Assembly: GCF_024400215.1 (NCBI RefSeq)
Contig: NZ_CP053748.1
Coordinates: forward strand, 124,001 to 188,000
DNA length: 64,000 nt
Direction of reading: 5' to 3'
Origin: Massilia sp. erpn
GTDB taxonomy: Bacteria > Pseudomonadota > Gammaproteobacteria > Burkholderiales > Burkholderiaceae_D
Shown: positions 23,567 through 33,412 of the stretch, in pieces
Layout: every line of letters starts with the position of its first letter
Numbering within the stretch: the stretch's first letter is position 1
Position numbers and translations under genes: made by a program
The notes under the pieces: model-generated
The model's input: only the letters and a program-made list of their open reading frames with translations
What the model was told of the DNA's origin: nothing
Databases searched by the model: none

Positions 23567-26500
23567 TCAGCCTTGCGCCGTGCAGCTCAGCACGCCTTCA
23601 CCCGAGCTGGTCCGGGCCGCATCGCCGGCCCTTTCCTCGACCTTGTAGACGTAGCTGCCGCCCTTGCTCTCGCGCGTGCAGACAAAGGAAGCGTTCTTTT
23701 TCAGGCCGGTAGCCAGGATCTCGCTATAGCCGCTGGCTGAAATCCAGCTATAGGAGGCCGCTGGCGTGGCGCTGCGGTTGAATAGCACCATCAGCCGCCC
23801 CTGCAGCAGCACCGCTTCTGTCGCTTCATTGCCGCGGCTCAGGCGTTTCGCCGCCGCGCCATTGGCCGGACCACTCAATTTATCGTTGTCGGCCACGGTC
23901 AGCACATTGAGGAAGTACTGGGTCTGGCCAGCAGCGGGGGCGCCGGCTGGCGAGATTTCCAGACGCCAGCCGCCTGCATCGGCTGTTTGCACATTGGTGA
24001 CGGCCGGATTGTTGGGATAGTTATACCAGGTAAATTGCTCCTGCCCGGATTGGTCCTTGCCGAGCGGGTAGCGCACCAGATAGCGGCAATCCTTGCTGAA
24101 TACCGGCGGCGCATCGGCTTTCACCGGCGCCTGCTGGCACTGGCCATCTTCGTTGGCATCCATGCCAACCCGGACGATGCTGGCCTGCTCCGGCAACAGC
24201 GTTTCCACCGTCACCATGCCGCCGCCATTGCGGATCGTCGTGCGACGGTCCGTATTGTCGGTGAAGGTCCATGCGGTACGGCCATTGCGTCCGGAAACTT
24301 CGCTGGCATTGCTGACCGGCTTATTCGCCGCTTGCAGCAGCGACGTGGCCGGCAAGTTCTTCTTCGTGCGTACCTTGTCGAAAACCAGGATAAGGGGTTT
24401 GGCCGCTGAGGCGTCGTAGCGGCGCGCCGGATCGCGCAAGAACAAGACTTCGCGCAGGAAGCCTTGCTCCTGCTCCATTTTGGCGCCCGAGTAAGCACGG
24501 CTGGCATTGCCTGCCGTATAGCTATAACTCTCGCCGTTCTCGAAAGCGGTAATGCCGTGCAGCCAATGCGACTGGCCTTCTTTCAGCTGCTCCAGCGTCG
24601 GATAGCGCGTGCGCTCGCCCAGCGACTGGCCGCCATCGTTGGTCAGCAACACATCCTTGTCGCTCTTCACGACTTCATCTTTATCGAACACCACAATGCT
24701 GTTGTGGGCGATGGTGCGGGTATAGTAGTTCCACCAGTGCGGGGTATTGTATTCGTCGTACTGGCCGGCATCCAGCAACAGCGGCGCCTTGTAGTTGAGC
24801 GAGAAGCTGTTCTGATCCATATGCTGGTGGTTCTCGCTGATGAAGGAGGTCGCTTTGAAATCGAGCAGCGCCGCTTCGCCAAAATTCCAGCTGTCACGCA
24901 TGGTCACAAAACCCGCGCTGCGGAAATGGCGTGCCAGCTCCAGGCTGTCCACGTCGGCCGGGGCGACCGTAGCGGGGTACAGCAGCCGCTCCCACAGCAG
25001 CGGAATGCGCTCATTGCGCTGACGGATCGGCTTGATCTGTTTCTGGTAATAGCCCATGGCAATGGGATCGTTGCCAAGCGAGGCCGCGCTCAGCGCCAGC
25101 GCCGCCAGGTTGCCGAAGCCGGCATTGAAGGTGAAGACGTCGCCGCGCGCCGGGAAGGTGCTGTCATGGCGCTGTGCATAGATGAAGGGGTAGATCAGCT
25201 TGGGCAGCCAGTCCGCCTTCAGCACCTCGGTATTGGCGTCGACCGCCAGTGCCTTGCGCCACAGCAGCAAGCGCTCGGCCACTTCGCTCGAAGCGTTATA
25301 GCCATAGCCGACATGGTGGCCGCCGTCCACCGATACCATGTCCCGCGCCCGCACGAAACCGTATTGGAAGTGCTTGTAGATCGTGTCCAGCATAGGCTGC
25401 ACTTCCGTATGCGTGTCGGCGATCGCCAGCAGGCCCATGGCCATACCGCTCACGGCGCTCATATTGTGGCCGGTGAGATAAAGAGTGGAGATGGTCGGTT
25501 TGCCGGAAGCCCCGGTCCAGTTTTCATACACCGGTTCGACCTCGCAAGCGAAGCTGGTGGGAGAAGGCTTGCCGCCATGGCCGCAGGTGGACGTGATCAG
25601 ATCGTCCTCCACGCGCGCGACGATGGTTTCCTTGATGGCAGCCGCGAAAACGTCGTTATAGCTGCGGCGCAGCGCATCTCCCGCCACCGTTTGCGGCCCC
25701 AGATCCTGGTGCAGCCAATCGTAGAAAATACCGAAAGCGCCCACGCGCGCACTCATCGACCATTCAGCGCCATCCGTCTTCAGCGCCTTCAGCACGCGGT
25801 CCGCATAGATCCTGGCAGCCACCAGGTGGTTGGGATTGTCAGACAGCTTGTAGGCCAGGGAGAGATTCTTGGCGGTGTCAATGATCACATTGCGGCCAGC
25901 GGTGGCGACATTGCAGACGCTGTTCTTGTCGCCCGCCAGATTGGTCGGCGAACAGGCGGACAACCAGTGCGGCATCTTGTCCGCATTGAGGTAGAGGCTG
26001 GTCAAGCTGGCATGCAGTTCATAATCGATGGTATCGGCCGAGTACAACGACACCTGGCTGGCATCCTTGACTTCGATCAACTTGATCTGCTGGCCGCTCC
26101 TCGGCGCAAAGACGAAATTGTTACGTTTCGGGCGCCAAGTACGCACGGCGGCGTCCCCCGACACGTCAAACACCTTACGGCCGTTCTGGACGACCGAAGC
26201 GTTGCCGGTGGCGCTATTCCAGCTGAACGTCACGGCGACGTCGCCGGCCAAAGGATCGGCCTCGAAGGCGCCGGCCCCGATCTTGGTGCCGTTCGCCGTG
26301 AACATAGCGACCTGGATCTTCGGCAGCTTATCGGCCGCGCCCTCGACATGACGGATGAAAAGCCGGTCGCCGCCCGGCGCTTCCAGCGAACCGAACAGTG
26401 CCGCATCGACATTGTCTTCCGGCTTGATCAGCTGGGGATTGAATTTGATCGTGATGCTGCCGCCGGCAGACGGGAATTCAGCTGGTAAAACGGCGTCGCG

Positions 26501-26644
26501 CAGCCGCTTGATGTCAGCAGGCACAGCCAACAGCCGCGGATGCTCGGTCCTCACCGGCGCCGGCATCTGCGCCAGCGCCGGCGCGGCCAGCAGGCCGCCC
26601 AGGAATGCTGCCGCCAGGGCGCGGCAAATCGATTTCAGAACCAT
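23567..26644 (-). CDS. Secreted heparinase II/III-like protein (paralog 1)
   Basis: A 1025-aa secreted protein; signal peptide MVLKSICRALAAAFLGGLLA..ALA. An N-terminal domain of about 200 residues (beta-rich, unassigned) is followed by an alpha toroid-like region with WSMSARVGAFGIFYDWL and a heparinase II/III-like sheet domain. The probable catalytic block is SENHQHMDQNSFSLNYKAP near residues 600-620, followed by YYTRTIAHNSIVVFDKDE. By family it should be a polysaccharide lyase acting on uronic-acid glycans; the substrate is unknown. The second paralog lies at 27735-30842 with the same layout. ATG 26644 is read with no strong Shine-Dalgarno. Confidence 0.82.
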   Translation of the reverse strand: MVLKSICRALAAAFLGGLLAAPALAQMPAPVRTEHPRLLAVPADIKRLRDAVLPAEFPSAGGSITIKFNPQLIKPEDNVDAALFGSLEAPGGDRLFIRHVEGAADKLPKIQVAMFTANGTKIGAGAFEADPLAGDVAVTFSWNSATGNASVVQNGRKVFDVSGDAAVRTWRPKRNNFVFAPRSGQQIKLIEVKDASQVSLYSADTIDYELHASLTSLYLNADKMPHWLSACSPTNLAGDKNSVCNVATAGRNVIIDTAKNLSLAYKLSDNPNHLVAARIYADRVLKALKTDGAEWSMSARVGAFGIFYDWLHQDLGPQTVAGDALRRSYNDVFAAAIKETIVARVEDDLITSTCGHGGKPSPTSFACEVEPVYENWTGASGKPTISTLYLTGHNMSAVSGMAMGLLAIADTHTEVQPMLDTIYKHFQYGFVRARDMVSVDGGHHVGYGYNASSEVAERLLLWRKALAVDANTEVLKADWLPKLIYPFIYAQRHDSTFPARGDVFTFNAGFGNLAALALSAASLGNDPIAMGYYQKQIKPIRQRNERIPLLWERLLYPATVAPADVDSLELARHFRSAGFVTMRDSWNFGEAALLDFKATSFISENHQHMDQNSFSLNYKAPLLLDAGQYDEYNTPHWWNYYTRTIAHNSIVVFDKDEVVKSDKDVLLTNDGGQSLGERTRYPTLEQLKEGQSHWLHGITAFENGESYSYTAGNASRAYSGAKMEQEQGFLREVLFLRDPARRYDASAAKPLILVFDKVRTKKNLPATSLLQAANKPVSNASEVSGRNGRTAWTFTDNTDRRTTIRNGGGMVTVETLLPEQASIVRVGMDANEDGQCQQAPVKADAPPVFSKDCRYLVRYPLGKDQSGQEQFTWYNYPNNPAVTNVQTADAGGWRLEISPAGAPAAGQTQYFLNVLTVADNDKLSGPANGAAAKRLSRGNEATEAVLLQGRLMVLFNRSATPAASYSWISASGYSEILATGLKKNASFVCTRESKGGSYVYKVEERAGDAARTSSGEGVLSCTAQG

Positions 26645-26735
26645 GTCATTGGCCTTTCAATAAGATTGAAAAACCGCCATGGTAAAGACCGGTGCTGGAA
26701 ACTATCTATCCAATACTCACATTTGCCGAAATAAA

Positions 26736-27527
26736 TCAGGCAGCCGGCTGCAAGGTCTTGGTGATGCGCTCATCGCTCTTGTCGCCGCCGCCGGACTGCT
26801 TGCGCTTGTTTTCGCGGCGCAGCATCAGCAGGCGGTCGCCGGACACGCCGTACACGGCGTCTTCTTCCTGGCGGAAATCGAAGCCGACCACGACGAAGGC
26901 ACGGCCCGAGCCATTGACCAGGGTATGGCTGGCCAGCGGCGTGCCATCGGCGGCGATCCACAGGTCGAAGGTGCCTTCGAAGTCCTTGATGTATTTGCGG
27001 TCGCGGTCACTCAAGGTTTCCAGCGGCACAGAGAAGGTCAGCTGGCGCACCTGGTTGCCGCCATACACGGCCGTCTTCTCGCTCTTGTAGGTGACGCGCT
27101 CCAGCTGGCGCGCCAGATTGGCGGCGGCGGCGGTCATAGTGCGCAGTTCGACCGGACTGAATTCGCGCGCCACGCTCAGCGTGGGTGTCTTGGCATTCGG
27201 ATTCTTGACCTGGGCGCGCTGCTCGCCGTCCATGCGGGCCAGCACGTCCTTGCCATAGATCAGCTGCAAGCCCTGGCCGTTTTCTTCCAGGCCAACGCTG
27301 GCCTGGCCGGAACTTTCCTCCATCTCCTTGCCCTCGCCGATGCGGCGCCAGGTCTTGGTTTCCAGCGAAGCCTTGAGCGGGGCCGTGCCTTGCAGCCGGG
27401 CCAGCGCCGCCTTCAGATCGGACAGGCCATCGGCCGCCTGCGCCGGGATGGCGCAGGCCAGCAGCAGGGCCGCGCTGGCGGCGGTCACAGACAACGAGCG
27501 GGTATGGCGGTTGAAAGCACCTTGCAT
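26736..27527 (-). CDS. Secreted protein of unknown function between the two heparinase-like genes
   Basis: A 263-aa protein with a signal peptide ending AIPAQA. After it come helical and beta-rich segments with no recognised motif (LKAALARLQGTAPLKASLETKTWRR, FDLWIAADGTPLASHTLVNGSGRAFVVVGFDF). The shape, a small periplasmic protein that reports a numeric-like substrate fold, recalls outer-membrane lipoprotein-carrier-like proteins, but I do not assign it. ATG 27527 is preferred to 27602: AGGAGAT is 6 bp upstream and the signal peptide begins near there. Same strand as its neighbours; both gaps are under 220 bp. Confidence 0.75.
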   Translation of the reverse strand: MQGAFNRHTRSLSVTAASAALLLACAIPAQAADGLSDLKAALARLQGTAPLKASLETKTWRRIGEGKEMEESSGQASVGLEENGQGLQLIYGKDVLARMDGEQRAQVKNPNAKTPTLSVAREFSPVELRTMTAAAANLARQLERVTYKSEKTAVYGGNQVRQLTFSVPLETLSDRDRKYIKDFEGTFDLWIAADGTPLASHTLVNGSGRAFVVVGFDFRQEEDAVYGVSGDRLLMLRRENKRKQSGGGDKSDERITKTLQPAA

Positions 27528-27594
27528 TACAGCATCTCCTTGTTGATATCGAGACACAAGCGTAGCAAACAACCATCTTGCCGATAGGTTTTTT

Positions 27595-27657
27595 TGCGAC
27601 AAACAGTCACCGGCTGCGACAGACAGCCAAATACTGCGATATGCCGCAGTATTTGGC
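27595..27657. promoter_or_regulatory. Candidate operator array: three TGCGAY at 20-bp steps plus a 13-bp inverted repeat
   Basis: TGCGAC, TGCGAC and TGCGAT begin at 27595, 27615 and 27635, exactly 20 bp apart; the first two share the longer form TGCGAC(A/G)RACAG. The third is inside a perfect inverted repeat, GCCAAATACTGCG (27626-27638) and CGCAGTATTTGGC (27645-27657). It lies 70-130 bp upstream of the 263-aa gene. The stem could also act as the end of paralog 2, but no T run follows it. Confidence 0.5.
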
Positions 27658-27734
27658 GCCTGGAAGCACAGCCTGGACTGGATACGCCACCCAGCCGCAC
27701 CACTGCCGCCCAGGAGTCGATGCCTGGCGGCAGC

Positions 27735-30700
27735 TTACAGCCGGTCGTGGATCACGCCGGCGTCGGAGCTGAGTAGCGTCCCGTTCGCGTCCTCGGCCAG
27801 CTTGCGCACCCAGTCATCACCCACCTTGGCGCTGCTCAGCGCATAGCGGGTGTTGCGCTTCAGGCCGGTTGCGATCAGCGCACCGCCCTGATCCGAGGCC
27901 ACCTTCCAGCTATAGCTGCCGGCCGGCGTCGCCGCGCGGTTGAAGAGCACGGTCAAGCTGCCTTTCAGCAGCACGGCTTCCGTGCCGGCATCGGCCGCTG
28001 TCAGGCGCGTCGCCTCCACCCGCCGGACCAGTCCGTTGCCCGCATCCGTGTCGGCAACGTCGAGGACGTTCAGGAAGTACTGGACTTCACCGGCGGCGGG
28101 CGCCGCTGGCGCAGTGATTTCCAGACGCCAGGCGCCGACATCGTCCAGCGCACTCTTTTGCCCTGAGGCCTGTGGCGGATAGTTACGCCATGCATAGGTA
28201 TTGCCGGACACGCGCTGCTGCACCATGAAACGGCAATCCTTTTTGTCCACCGCCTGTTCTACCCGGTTTGGCAACTGCTCGCAATCAGGACCATTGCCGC
28301 CGTCGCTGCCAACCTGCACCACTTCCGCATTTTGCGGCAGCAACACTTGCACGTTCAGCATGCCACCGCCATTGCGCACGGTCGCCAGCCGCGCCGCATT
28401 CGGCGCAAAATTCACGCGGTAGCGGCCATTGAGCAAGCTGGTCGTGTCCGCACCATGCACGGGCCGGTTGGCAGTATGCAGCAGGGACGTGGCCGGCAGG
28501 TTTTTCTTCGTCAGCACACGATCGAATACCAGAACCACGGGCTTGGCCTCGCGCAGGAACAACACCTCGCGCACAAAGCCGTTTTCCTGATCCATCTTCC
28601 CGGCCGAATAGGCGCGGCTGGCATTGCCGACGGCATAGCTGTAGTAATTGCCTTCCTCAAACGCCGTCACCCCATGCAGGGCATTGCTGCCGCCCGGGCT
28701 GGCTTGGCGGATCGTCGGATAGGCGGGGCGGCCATTCAACCACTGGCCGCCATCGTTGCTGAACTCGGTGCTGCCGGAGGTGAACCGTTCCTCTGGATCG
28801 AACACGAGAACGCTGTTATGGGCAACCGTACGGGTGTAGTAATTGCTCCAATGGCGGGAGCCGTATGACTCATACAGGCCGGTATCGAGCAGCAGCGGCG
28901 CCTTATAGTTCAGCGCGAAGCTGTTCTGGTCCATATGCTGATGGTTCTCGCTGATGAAAGAGCTCGATTTGAAATCCAGCAGGGTCGCGTTGGGATAATC
29001 CCAGCTATCACGCATCAACACCAGGCCAGCCACGCGGAAGTGGCGCGACAAAGGCAGGCTCTCGATGCGTCCTTCAGGATAGTCGGCAAAGGGGAAATGC
29101 AGGCGCTCCGCAAGCAGACTCTGGTCATTATTGCGCTGCGACGGCGCCCCGATGACCGACCGCCGGGCCACTTTGATCTGCTGACGGTAGAAAGCCAGCG
29201 CCACCGGGTCCTGCTTGTCCACGATGGCCGCCAGCGCCATCGGGCTGGCCGCCCCGTCCCTCAGCGACAAATCGAAATTGTCGCCGCGGGCTGGGAAGCT
29301 GTAATCATGGCGCATGCCATAAATATATGGATAGATCAGTTGGGCCATCCAGTCGCCGCCAAGAACCGGTTCGCTGCCGGTGCCTTCCAGGCTATTGCGC
29401 CAGAGCTGCACGCGTTCCGGCATTTCCGATAGGCCATAGGCAAAAGCAGCCTGGCTACCGCCGTCAACCGAAATGAAGGCCCGTGCCGGCACGAAGCCGT
29501 TTTCGAAATGACCGTACATTGTCTTCAGCAAGGGCAGCACGGCAGCATCGTCGTGGGCAATGGCCAGCAGGCCATGCACGGTGCCGGCGACCGCGCTTTG
29601 GTGATGGCCGGCGATGTAGTATGGCGCGATCGACGGATTGCCATTCTCGTTCCAGTTCATCGTCCCATTGCAATCCAGGGAACCGGTGGTCAGCGTGGCA
29701 TATTGTCCGCAGATATGGCCGATCAGATCGTCGCTGCTGCCCACATGATCGGTGGCGATGGTGGCTTTGATGTTTTGCGCCAGCAGGGTACGGTAGCTGC
29801 CGAGATTATGACCAGCGAAAGCATCGCCCGTGGGGATATCGCGGTCATCGATTTTGTCATACAGCCAGTCATACAGAATACCCATGGCCCCGACACGGGA
29901 AGACATGGCCCATTCCCCCCCGACCGCCAGCCTCAACGGCTGTTTGTTCACCCCCGGCGTGGCGTTGTCCTTCAGCAGGAACATCTGGTCGGCCAGACGG
30001 CGTGCCGCCGCCATATAGTGCGGCCGTTCAGTCAGCAGGTAAGCCAGCGCGAAACGGCTTGCCGCGCCGGTAATCGTCCCGCGGCCCTGGAAGGCCAAAT
30101 CGCAGACCGAGCCGTCTTGCTGGACCGGATTGGCGGTCTGCGCGCAGCCTTGCAGCGTCGTCCAGCTGGCATCGACCGAGCGTAAATATTCCAGGACGGG
30201 CGCCTGCAATTCCAGATCTAGAAAATCATACTGGACGACGACCTGATTGGCGGCATTCCATAGCTTGAAGTTCTTGATGACTTCGCCGGCCCGGCCACTA
30301 AAGGTATATTGCTGGTCTTTCGCCGACCATTGCGCGGGCGCATTGGCAGCCCATGGCAAGTCGTAGCGCGTGCCATTAACGGTGAGTGACACCACGGTAT
30401 TATTCCAGCTCAGCTCAATCGTGGCCTCCTTATCCGCCTCCAGTTCGAAATTGCGTACGGCGGCATAACTGCTGCTGAGCGCTGCGTCCTGAAAACCGAG
30501 CTGAAACCTGATCTTTTTCCCGTCCGCGGAATCACCATCGATATGGCGCAGGAAAAAGGCACTTTTCTGCGACTGATAGCCCCCCAAAACCGGCTGGTCA
30601 GCAAGATCGGATGCCACCTTGCGGCGCGGGGTAATGCTAAAGCTGATCCGCCCCTGTTTGGCGGGAAAGACGTCCGGCGCCGTCAAGGCCAGCGAATTGC

Positions 30701-30842
30701 GCACCCGGTCGACATCCTCCTTCAGCAAGCCGACATGCGGACGCGCAGCTTTGACATAGCCCGGCATTTCCGCCATCGCATGGATTGGCACATTCAGGAG
30801 TAAGGCTGCGCCCACAAGGCGGCAGAGCAATTTCATTCGCAT
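27735..30842 (-). CDS. Secreted heparinase II/III-like protein (paralog 2)
   Basis: A 1035-aa secreted protein starting MRMKLLCRLVGAALLLNVPI, a signal peptide. It follows paralog 1 from end to end: the N-terminal domain, GGEWAMSSRVGAMGILYDWL, the block SENHQHMDQNSFALNYKAP near residue 633, YYTRTVAHNSVLVFDPEE and a C-terminal beta domain ending in a short GLKRNTRYAL segment. The two are probably a tandem duplication interrupted by the 263-aa gene. ATG 30842 was chosen over the longer frame (31031) for the signal peptide. Substrate is unknown. Confidence 0.82.
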   Translation of the reverse strand: MRMKLLCRLVGAALLLNVPIHAMAEMPGYVKAARPHVGLLKEDVDRVRNSLALTAPDVFPAKQGRISFSITPRRKVASDLADQPVLGGYQSQKSAFFLRHIDGDSADGKKIRFQLGFQDAALSSSYAAVRNFELEADKEATIELSWNNTVVSLTVNGTRYDLPWAANAPAQWSAKDQQYTFSGRAGEVIKNFKLWNAANQVVVQYDFLDLELQAPVLEYLRSVDASWTTLQGCAQTANPVQQDGSVCDLAFQGRGTITGAASRFALAYLLTERPHYMAAARRLADQMFLLKDNATPGVNKQPLRLAVGGEWAMSSRVGAMGILYDWLYDKIDDRDIPTGDAFAGHNLGSYRTLLAQNIKATIATDHVGSSDDLIGHICGQYATLTTGSLDCNGTMNWNENGNPSIAPYYIAGHHQSAVAGTVHGLLAIAHDDAAVLPLLKTMYGHFENGFVPARAFISVDGGSQAAFAYGLSEMPERVQLWRNSLEGTGSEPVLGGDWMAQLIYPYIYGMRHDYSFPARGDNFDLSLRDGAASPMALAAIVDKQDPVALAFYRQQIKVARRSVIGAPSQRNNDQSLLAERLHFPFADYPEGRIESLPLSRHFRVAGLVLMRDSWDYPNATLLDFKSSSFISENHQHMDQNSFALNYKAPLLLDTGLYESYGSRHWSNYYTRTVAHNSVLVFDPEERFTSGSTEFSNDGGQWLNGRPAYPTIRQASPGGSNALHGVTAFEEGNYYSYAVGNASRAYSAGKMDQENGFVREVLFLREAKPVVLVFDRVLTKKNLPATSLLHTANRPVHGADTTSLLNGRYRVNFAPNAARLATVRNGGGMLNVQVLLPQNAEVVQVGSDGGNGPDCEQLPNRVEQAVDKKDCRFMVQQRVSGNTYAWRNYPPQASGQKSALDDVGAWRLEITAPAAPAAGEVQYFLNVLDVADTDAGNGLVRRVEATRLTAADAGTEAVLLKGSLTVLFNRAATPAGSYSWKVASDQGGALIATGLKRNTRYALSSAKVGDDWVRKLAEDANGTLLSSDAGVIHDRL

Positions 30843-31123
30843 AGAGTTCTCATATTGAGGAGGGAGGGATGATGCCGGCATGGCCGGTGGATGCTGGGCA
30901 AACAGGTAAAGCGGGCGAATGCCCAGGAAAGGCGGGGGAATGCAGGAAAGCGCCAGGCGCGGACCAGAAAGCCACGCACCGGCGCAAGCGGTGGGGGAAT
31001 GACACAGCGGAGACAGCGGGCGCCGCGGCACAACACAAACATTCGATCTTTCGGAGTTGCCAGCAGGGATGATATTACCGAAAAAACAAGATCGAATTTC
31101 TATCCAAATATCACACTCAAACC

Positions 31124-31498
31124 TTAGTCCGGCGCCGTGCCCTCCCCCTGCGGCAACGGCACGGTTTCAATATGGTCGACATCGATGTCAGCGCCGTCCG
31201 GGAGCACAGTGTCGCGCCCGGCTGCGGCGCGTTCGCCAGTGCCGTTGCGGTCGGTATCGCTGTCGAGATTGCTGTCGCCGAGATCGGGGCCGGCCGTGGG
31301 CGCGCTGCCGCTATCTTCATTCGTGCCTTGCTGCACGCCGCCATGCTCGCGCGGCCCCTGGCCCAGCCCGCCCTGCACGTCGCTGCCCGAGTCGGAGCTG
31401 TCGCTGGGGCCGAGGGCGCCGGTACCGTGGCCCTTGCCCAGCACCCGGTCGGGCGCGGCCGGGAAATTGTCGGGATCGAGACTGCTATTGCCCGTCAT
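31124..31498 (-). CDS. Small acidic hydrophilic protein of unknown function
   Basis: A 124-aa protein with no signal peptide or helix. It is rich in D, S, G and E (DSSDSGSDVQGGLGQGPREHGG, DLGDSNLDSDTDRNGTG) and probably disordered. ATG 31498 has a textbook AGGAGGTCATC ribosome site, so it is likely translated. I do not recognise the family. It is divergent from the DUF4148 gene, with a 169-bp gap. Confidence 0.65.
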   Translation of the reverse strand: MTGNSSLDPDNFPAAPDRVLGKGHGTGALGPSDSSDSGSDVQGGLGQGPREHGGVQQGTNEDSGSAPTAGPDLGDSNLDSDTDRNGTGERAAAGRDTVLPDGADIDVDHIETVPLPQGEGTAPD

Positions 31499-31667
31499 GA
31501 TGACCTCCTGCCTGTCAAGAACGCAGATCCACTCTAACAAAGCGGGGCGGACGGCGGCGCACCCCTGATTGTTTTTCCCAATGGCATCGATTGGAATTTT
31601 TTATTTCATAAATGTATTTTTCACAGATATACTATCTTCATGCTCACCACTCCCGAAGGAGAAATCT

Positions 31668-31922
31668 ATGAAAACCGCCCAACTGCTCGCCGCCGCCCTC
31701 ACCCTTGCCGCCACCGGCGCCGCCTTTGCCGCCGACAGCAGCAACGCCGCCACCAGCAGCGCCCCGGTGGCCGCTGCCGCCAGCCAGGCCGCGCCCGCCC
31801 CGCAAGGCTTGAGCCGCGAACAAGTCAAGGCTGAATTCCTGGAAGCGCGCCGCAATGGCAAGCTGATCGAGACCGAAGCCGACCAGGACGTGGCCCAGAC
31901 CACCAAGCACTACGCCAAGTAA
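31668..31922 (+). CDS. DUF4148 family small secreted protein
   Basis: An 84-aa protein with signal peptide MKTAQLLAAALTLAATGAAF. The mature part ends in the family segment LSREQVKAEFLEARRNGKLIETEADQD. Function is unknown; the family is common in Burkholderiales. ATG 31668 has GAAGGAG 7 bp upstream, so the longer frame from 31569 is not used. It is 23 bp ahead of the efflux outer-membrane factor, so the two may be co-transcribed. Confidence 0.88.
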   Translation: MKTAQLLAAALTLAATGAAFAADSSNAATSSAPVAAAASQAAPAPQGLSREQVKAEFLEARRNGKLIETEADQDVAQTTKHYAK

Positions 31923-31945
31923 TTCCACGAAAGAGAGCCAGGTCC

Positions 31946-33364
31946 ATGCTGCGTTTCCGCGCCCCCGCCGCCCTGCTGCTGCTTGCCCTGTCCGGCTGTG
32001 CCGACATGGGTTCGGTCAAGCCGCAGGCGCAGCTCACGCCCGCCGCGCAACTGGCCACCGGCGCCGCCATCGCGGCCGCGCCGCCCGCCGCCTGGCCGGA
32101 GGAGACATGGTGGCAAGCCCTGGGTGATCGGCAGCTTGATCGCCTGGTGGCCGCCGCCATCCAGGACAATCCCAGCCTCAAGGCAGCCCAGGCGCGCGTG
32201 CGCCAGGCCGAAGCACTGGCCGGCGCTGCCGAAGCGGCCACCGGTCCGCGCGTCGACGCCAGCGCCGCCGCCAACCGCGAGCGCTATTCCGCCCACGGCA
32301 CCACGCCGCCGCCGCTGGCCGGCCATTGGGCCTGGCGCAACGCCGCCAGCGCCACCGCCTCCTACGACCTGGATCTGTGGGGCCGCAACCGCGACCTGCT
32401 GGCCGCCGCCCTCGACGAAGCCCATATGGCCGCCGCCGAAGCCCAGCTGGCGCGCCTGTCGCTGGAAACGGCCGTGGTGCGCAGCTATGTGCAACTGTGG
32501 CTGGCCCACGCCCAGCATGACGCCGTGGCCGACAGCCTGGCCCAGCGCCAGCGCATTCTCGATATCGTGCGCCGCCGCCACGCCGCCGGCCTGGCCACCG
32601 AGGCAGATGTGGCGGCCATAGAAACCACGCTGCCCGCCGGGCGGCGCGAGCAGGAACAGCTCAACCAGAGCCTGACCCTGCTGCGCCACCAGCTGGCAGC
32701 CCTGATCGGCAAAGGGCCGGGCGACGGTGATGCGATCGTCCGGCCTGCGCTGGCCCTGCAAGCGGGCTACGGCCTGCCCGGCAATCTACCGGCCGAACTG
32801 GTGGCGCGCCGCCCCGACCTGGTGGCGCAGCGCTGGCGGGTGGAAGCGGCCAGCCACGGCATCGCCGCCGCGCGCGCCGACTTTTACCCGAACATCAATC
32901 TGGTGGCCTTCGCCGGCCTGCAATCGCTGGGCTTCAGCAAATTCCTGAACGCCGCCTCGCAGACGCGCGGCATCGCGCCGGCCCTGAGCCTGCCCATCTT
33001 CGACGGCGGCCGCCTGCGCAGCCAGCTTGGCAACCGCAGCGCGCAATACGATATGGCGGTGGAGCAGTACAACGCCACGCTGGTGCAAGCCCTGTCCGAG
33101 GTGGCCAGCGCCGTGGCGCGCATGCAATCCGAGCGCGAACAGCAAAAACTGGCGGAACAGGCCATGAGTACCGCCAGCCGCTCGCAGGACCTGGCCGAGC
33201 GCTCGTACAAGGCCGGCATGAACGATGCGCTGGCCATGCTCAACGCCCGTTTGGTTCTGCTGAACGAACAACAACAGCTCTTGCAAGTCCAAAGCCGTTG
33301 TATGGATACCTACGCCACGCTGATGGCGGCCCTGGGGGGAGGCATAAAACTGGATTTCCCTTAG
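31946..33364 (+). CDS. NodT-family outer-membrane efflux lipoprotein
   Basis: A 472-aa TolC-like outer-membrane channel for a tripartite exporter. Lipobox LSGC gives a lipidated Cys after a short signal peptide. Two OEP repeats follow: LKAAQARVRQAEALAGAAEAA..AAANRERY..SYDLDLWGRNRD and the paired second half (RRPDLVAQRWRVEAA..ARADFYPNINL..ISLSLPIFDGG as ALSLPIFDGG). It should pair with the HlyD/FUSC genes downstream (36384, 33919). Confidence 0.93.
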   Translation: MLRFRAPAALLLLALSGCADMGSVKPQAQLTPAAQLATGAAIAAAPPAAWPEETWWQALGDRQLDRLVAAAIQDNPSLKAAQARVRQAEALAGAAEAATGPRVDASAAANRERYSAHGTTPPPLAGHWAWRNAASATASYDLDLWGRNRDLLAAALDEAHMAAAEAQLARLSLETAVVRSYVQLWLAHAQHDAVADSLAQRQRILDIVRRRHAAGLATEADVAAIETTLPAGRREQEQLNQSLTLLRHQLAALIGKGPGDGDAIVRPALALQAGYGLPGNLPAELVARRPDLVAQRWRVEAASHGIAAARADFYPNINLVAFAGLQSLGFSKFLNAASQTRGIAPALSLPIFDGGRLRSQLGNRSAQYDMAVEQYNATLVQALSEVASAVARMQSEREQQKLAEQAMSTASRSQDLAERSYKAGMNDALAMLNARLVLLNEQQQLLQVQSRCMDTYATLMAALGGGIKLDFP

Positions 33365-33412
33365 TGCAACGATAGTACAATTTAATCTTTAGCATTTGCA
33401 CAGGAGTGCGCA

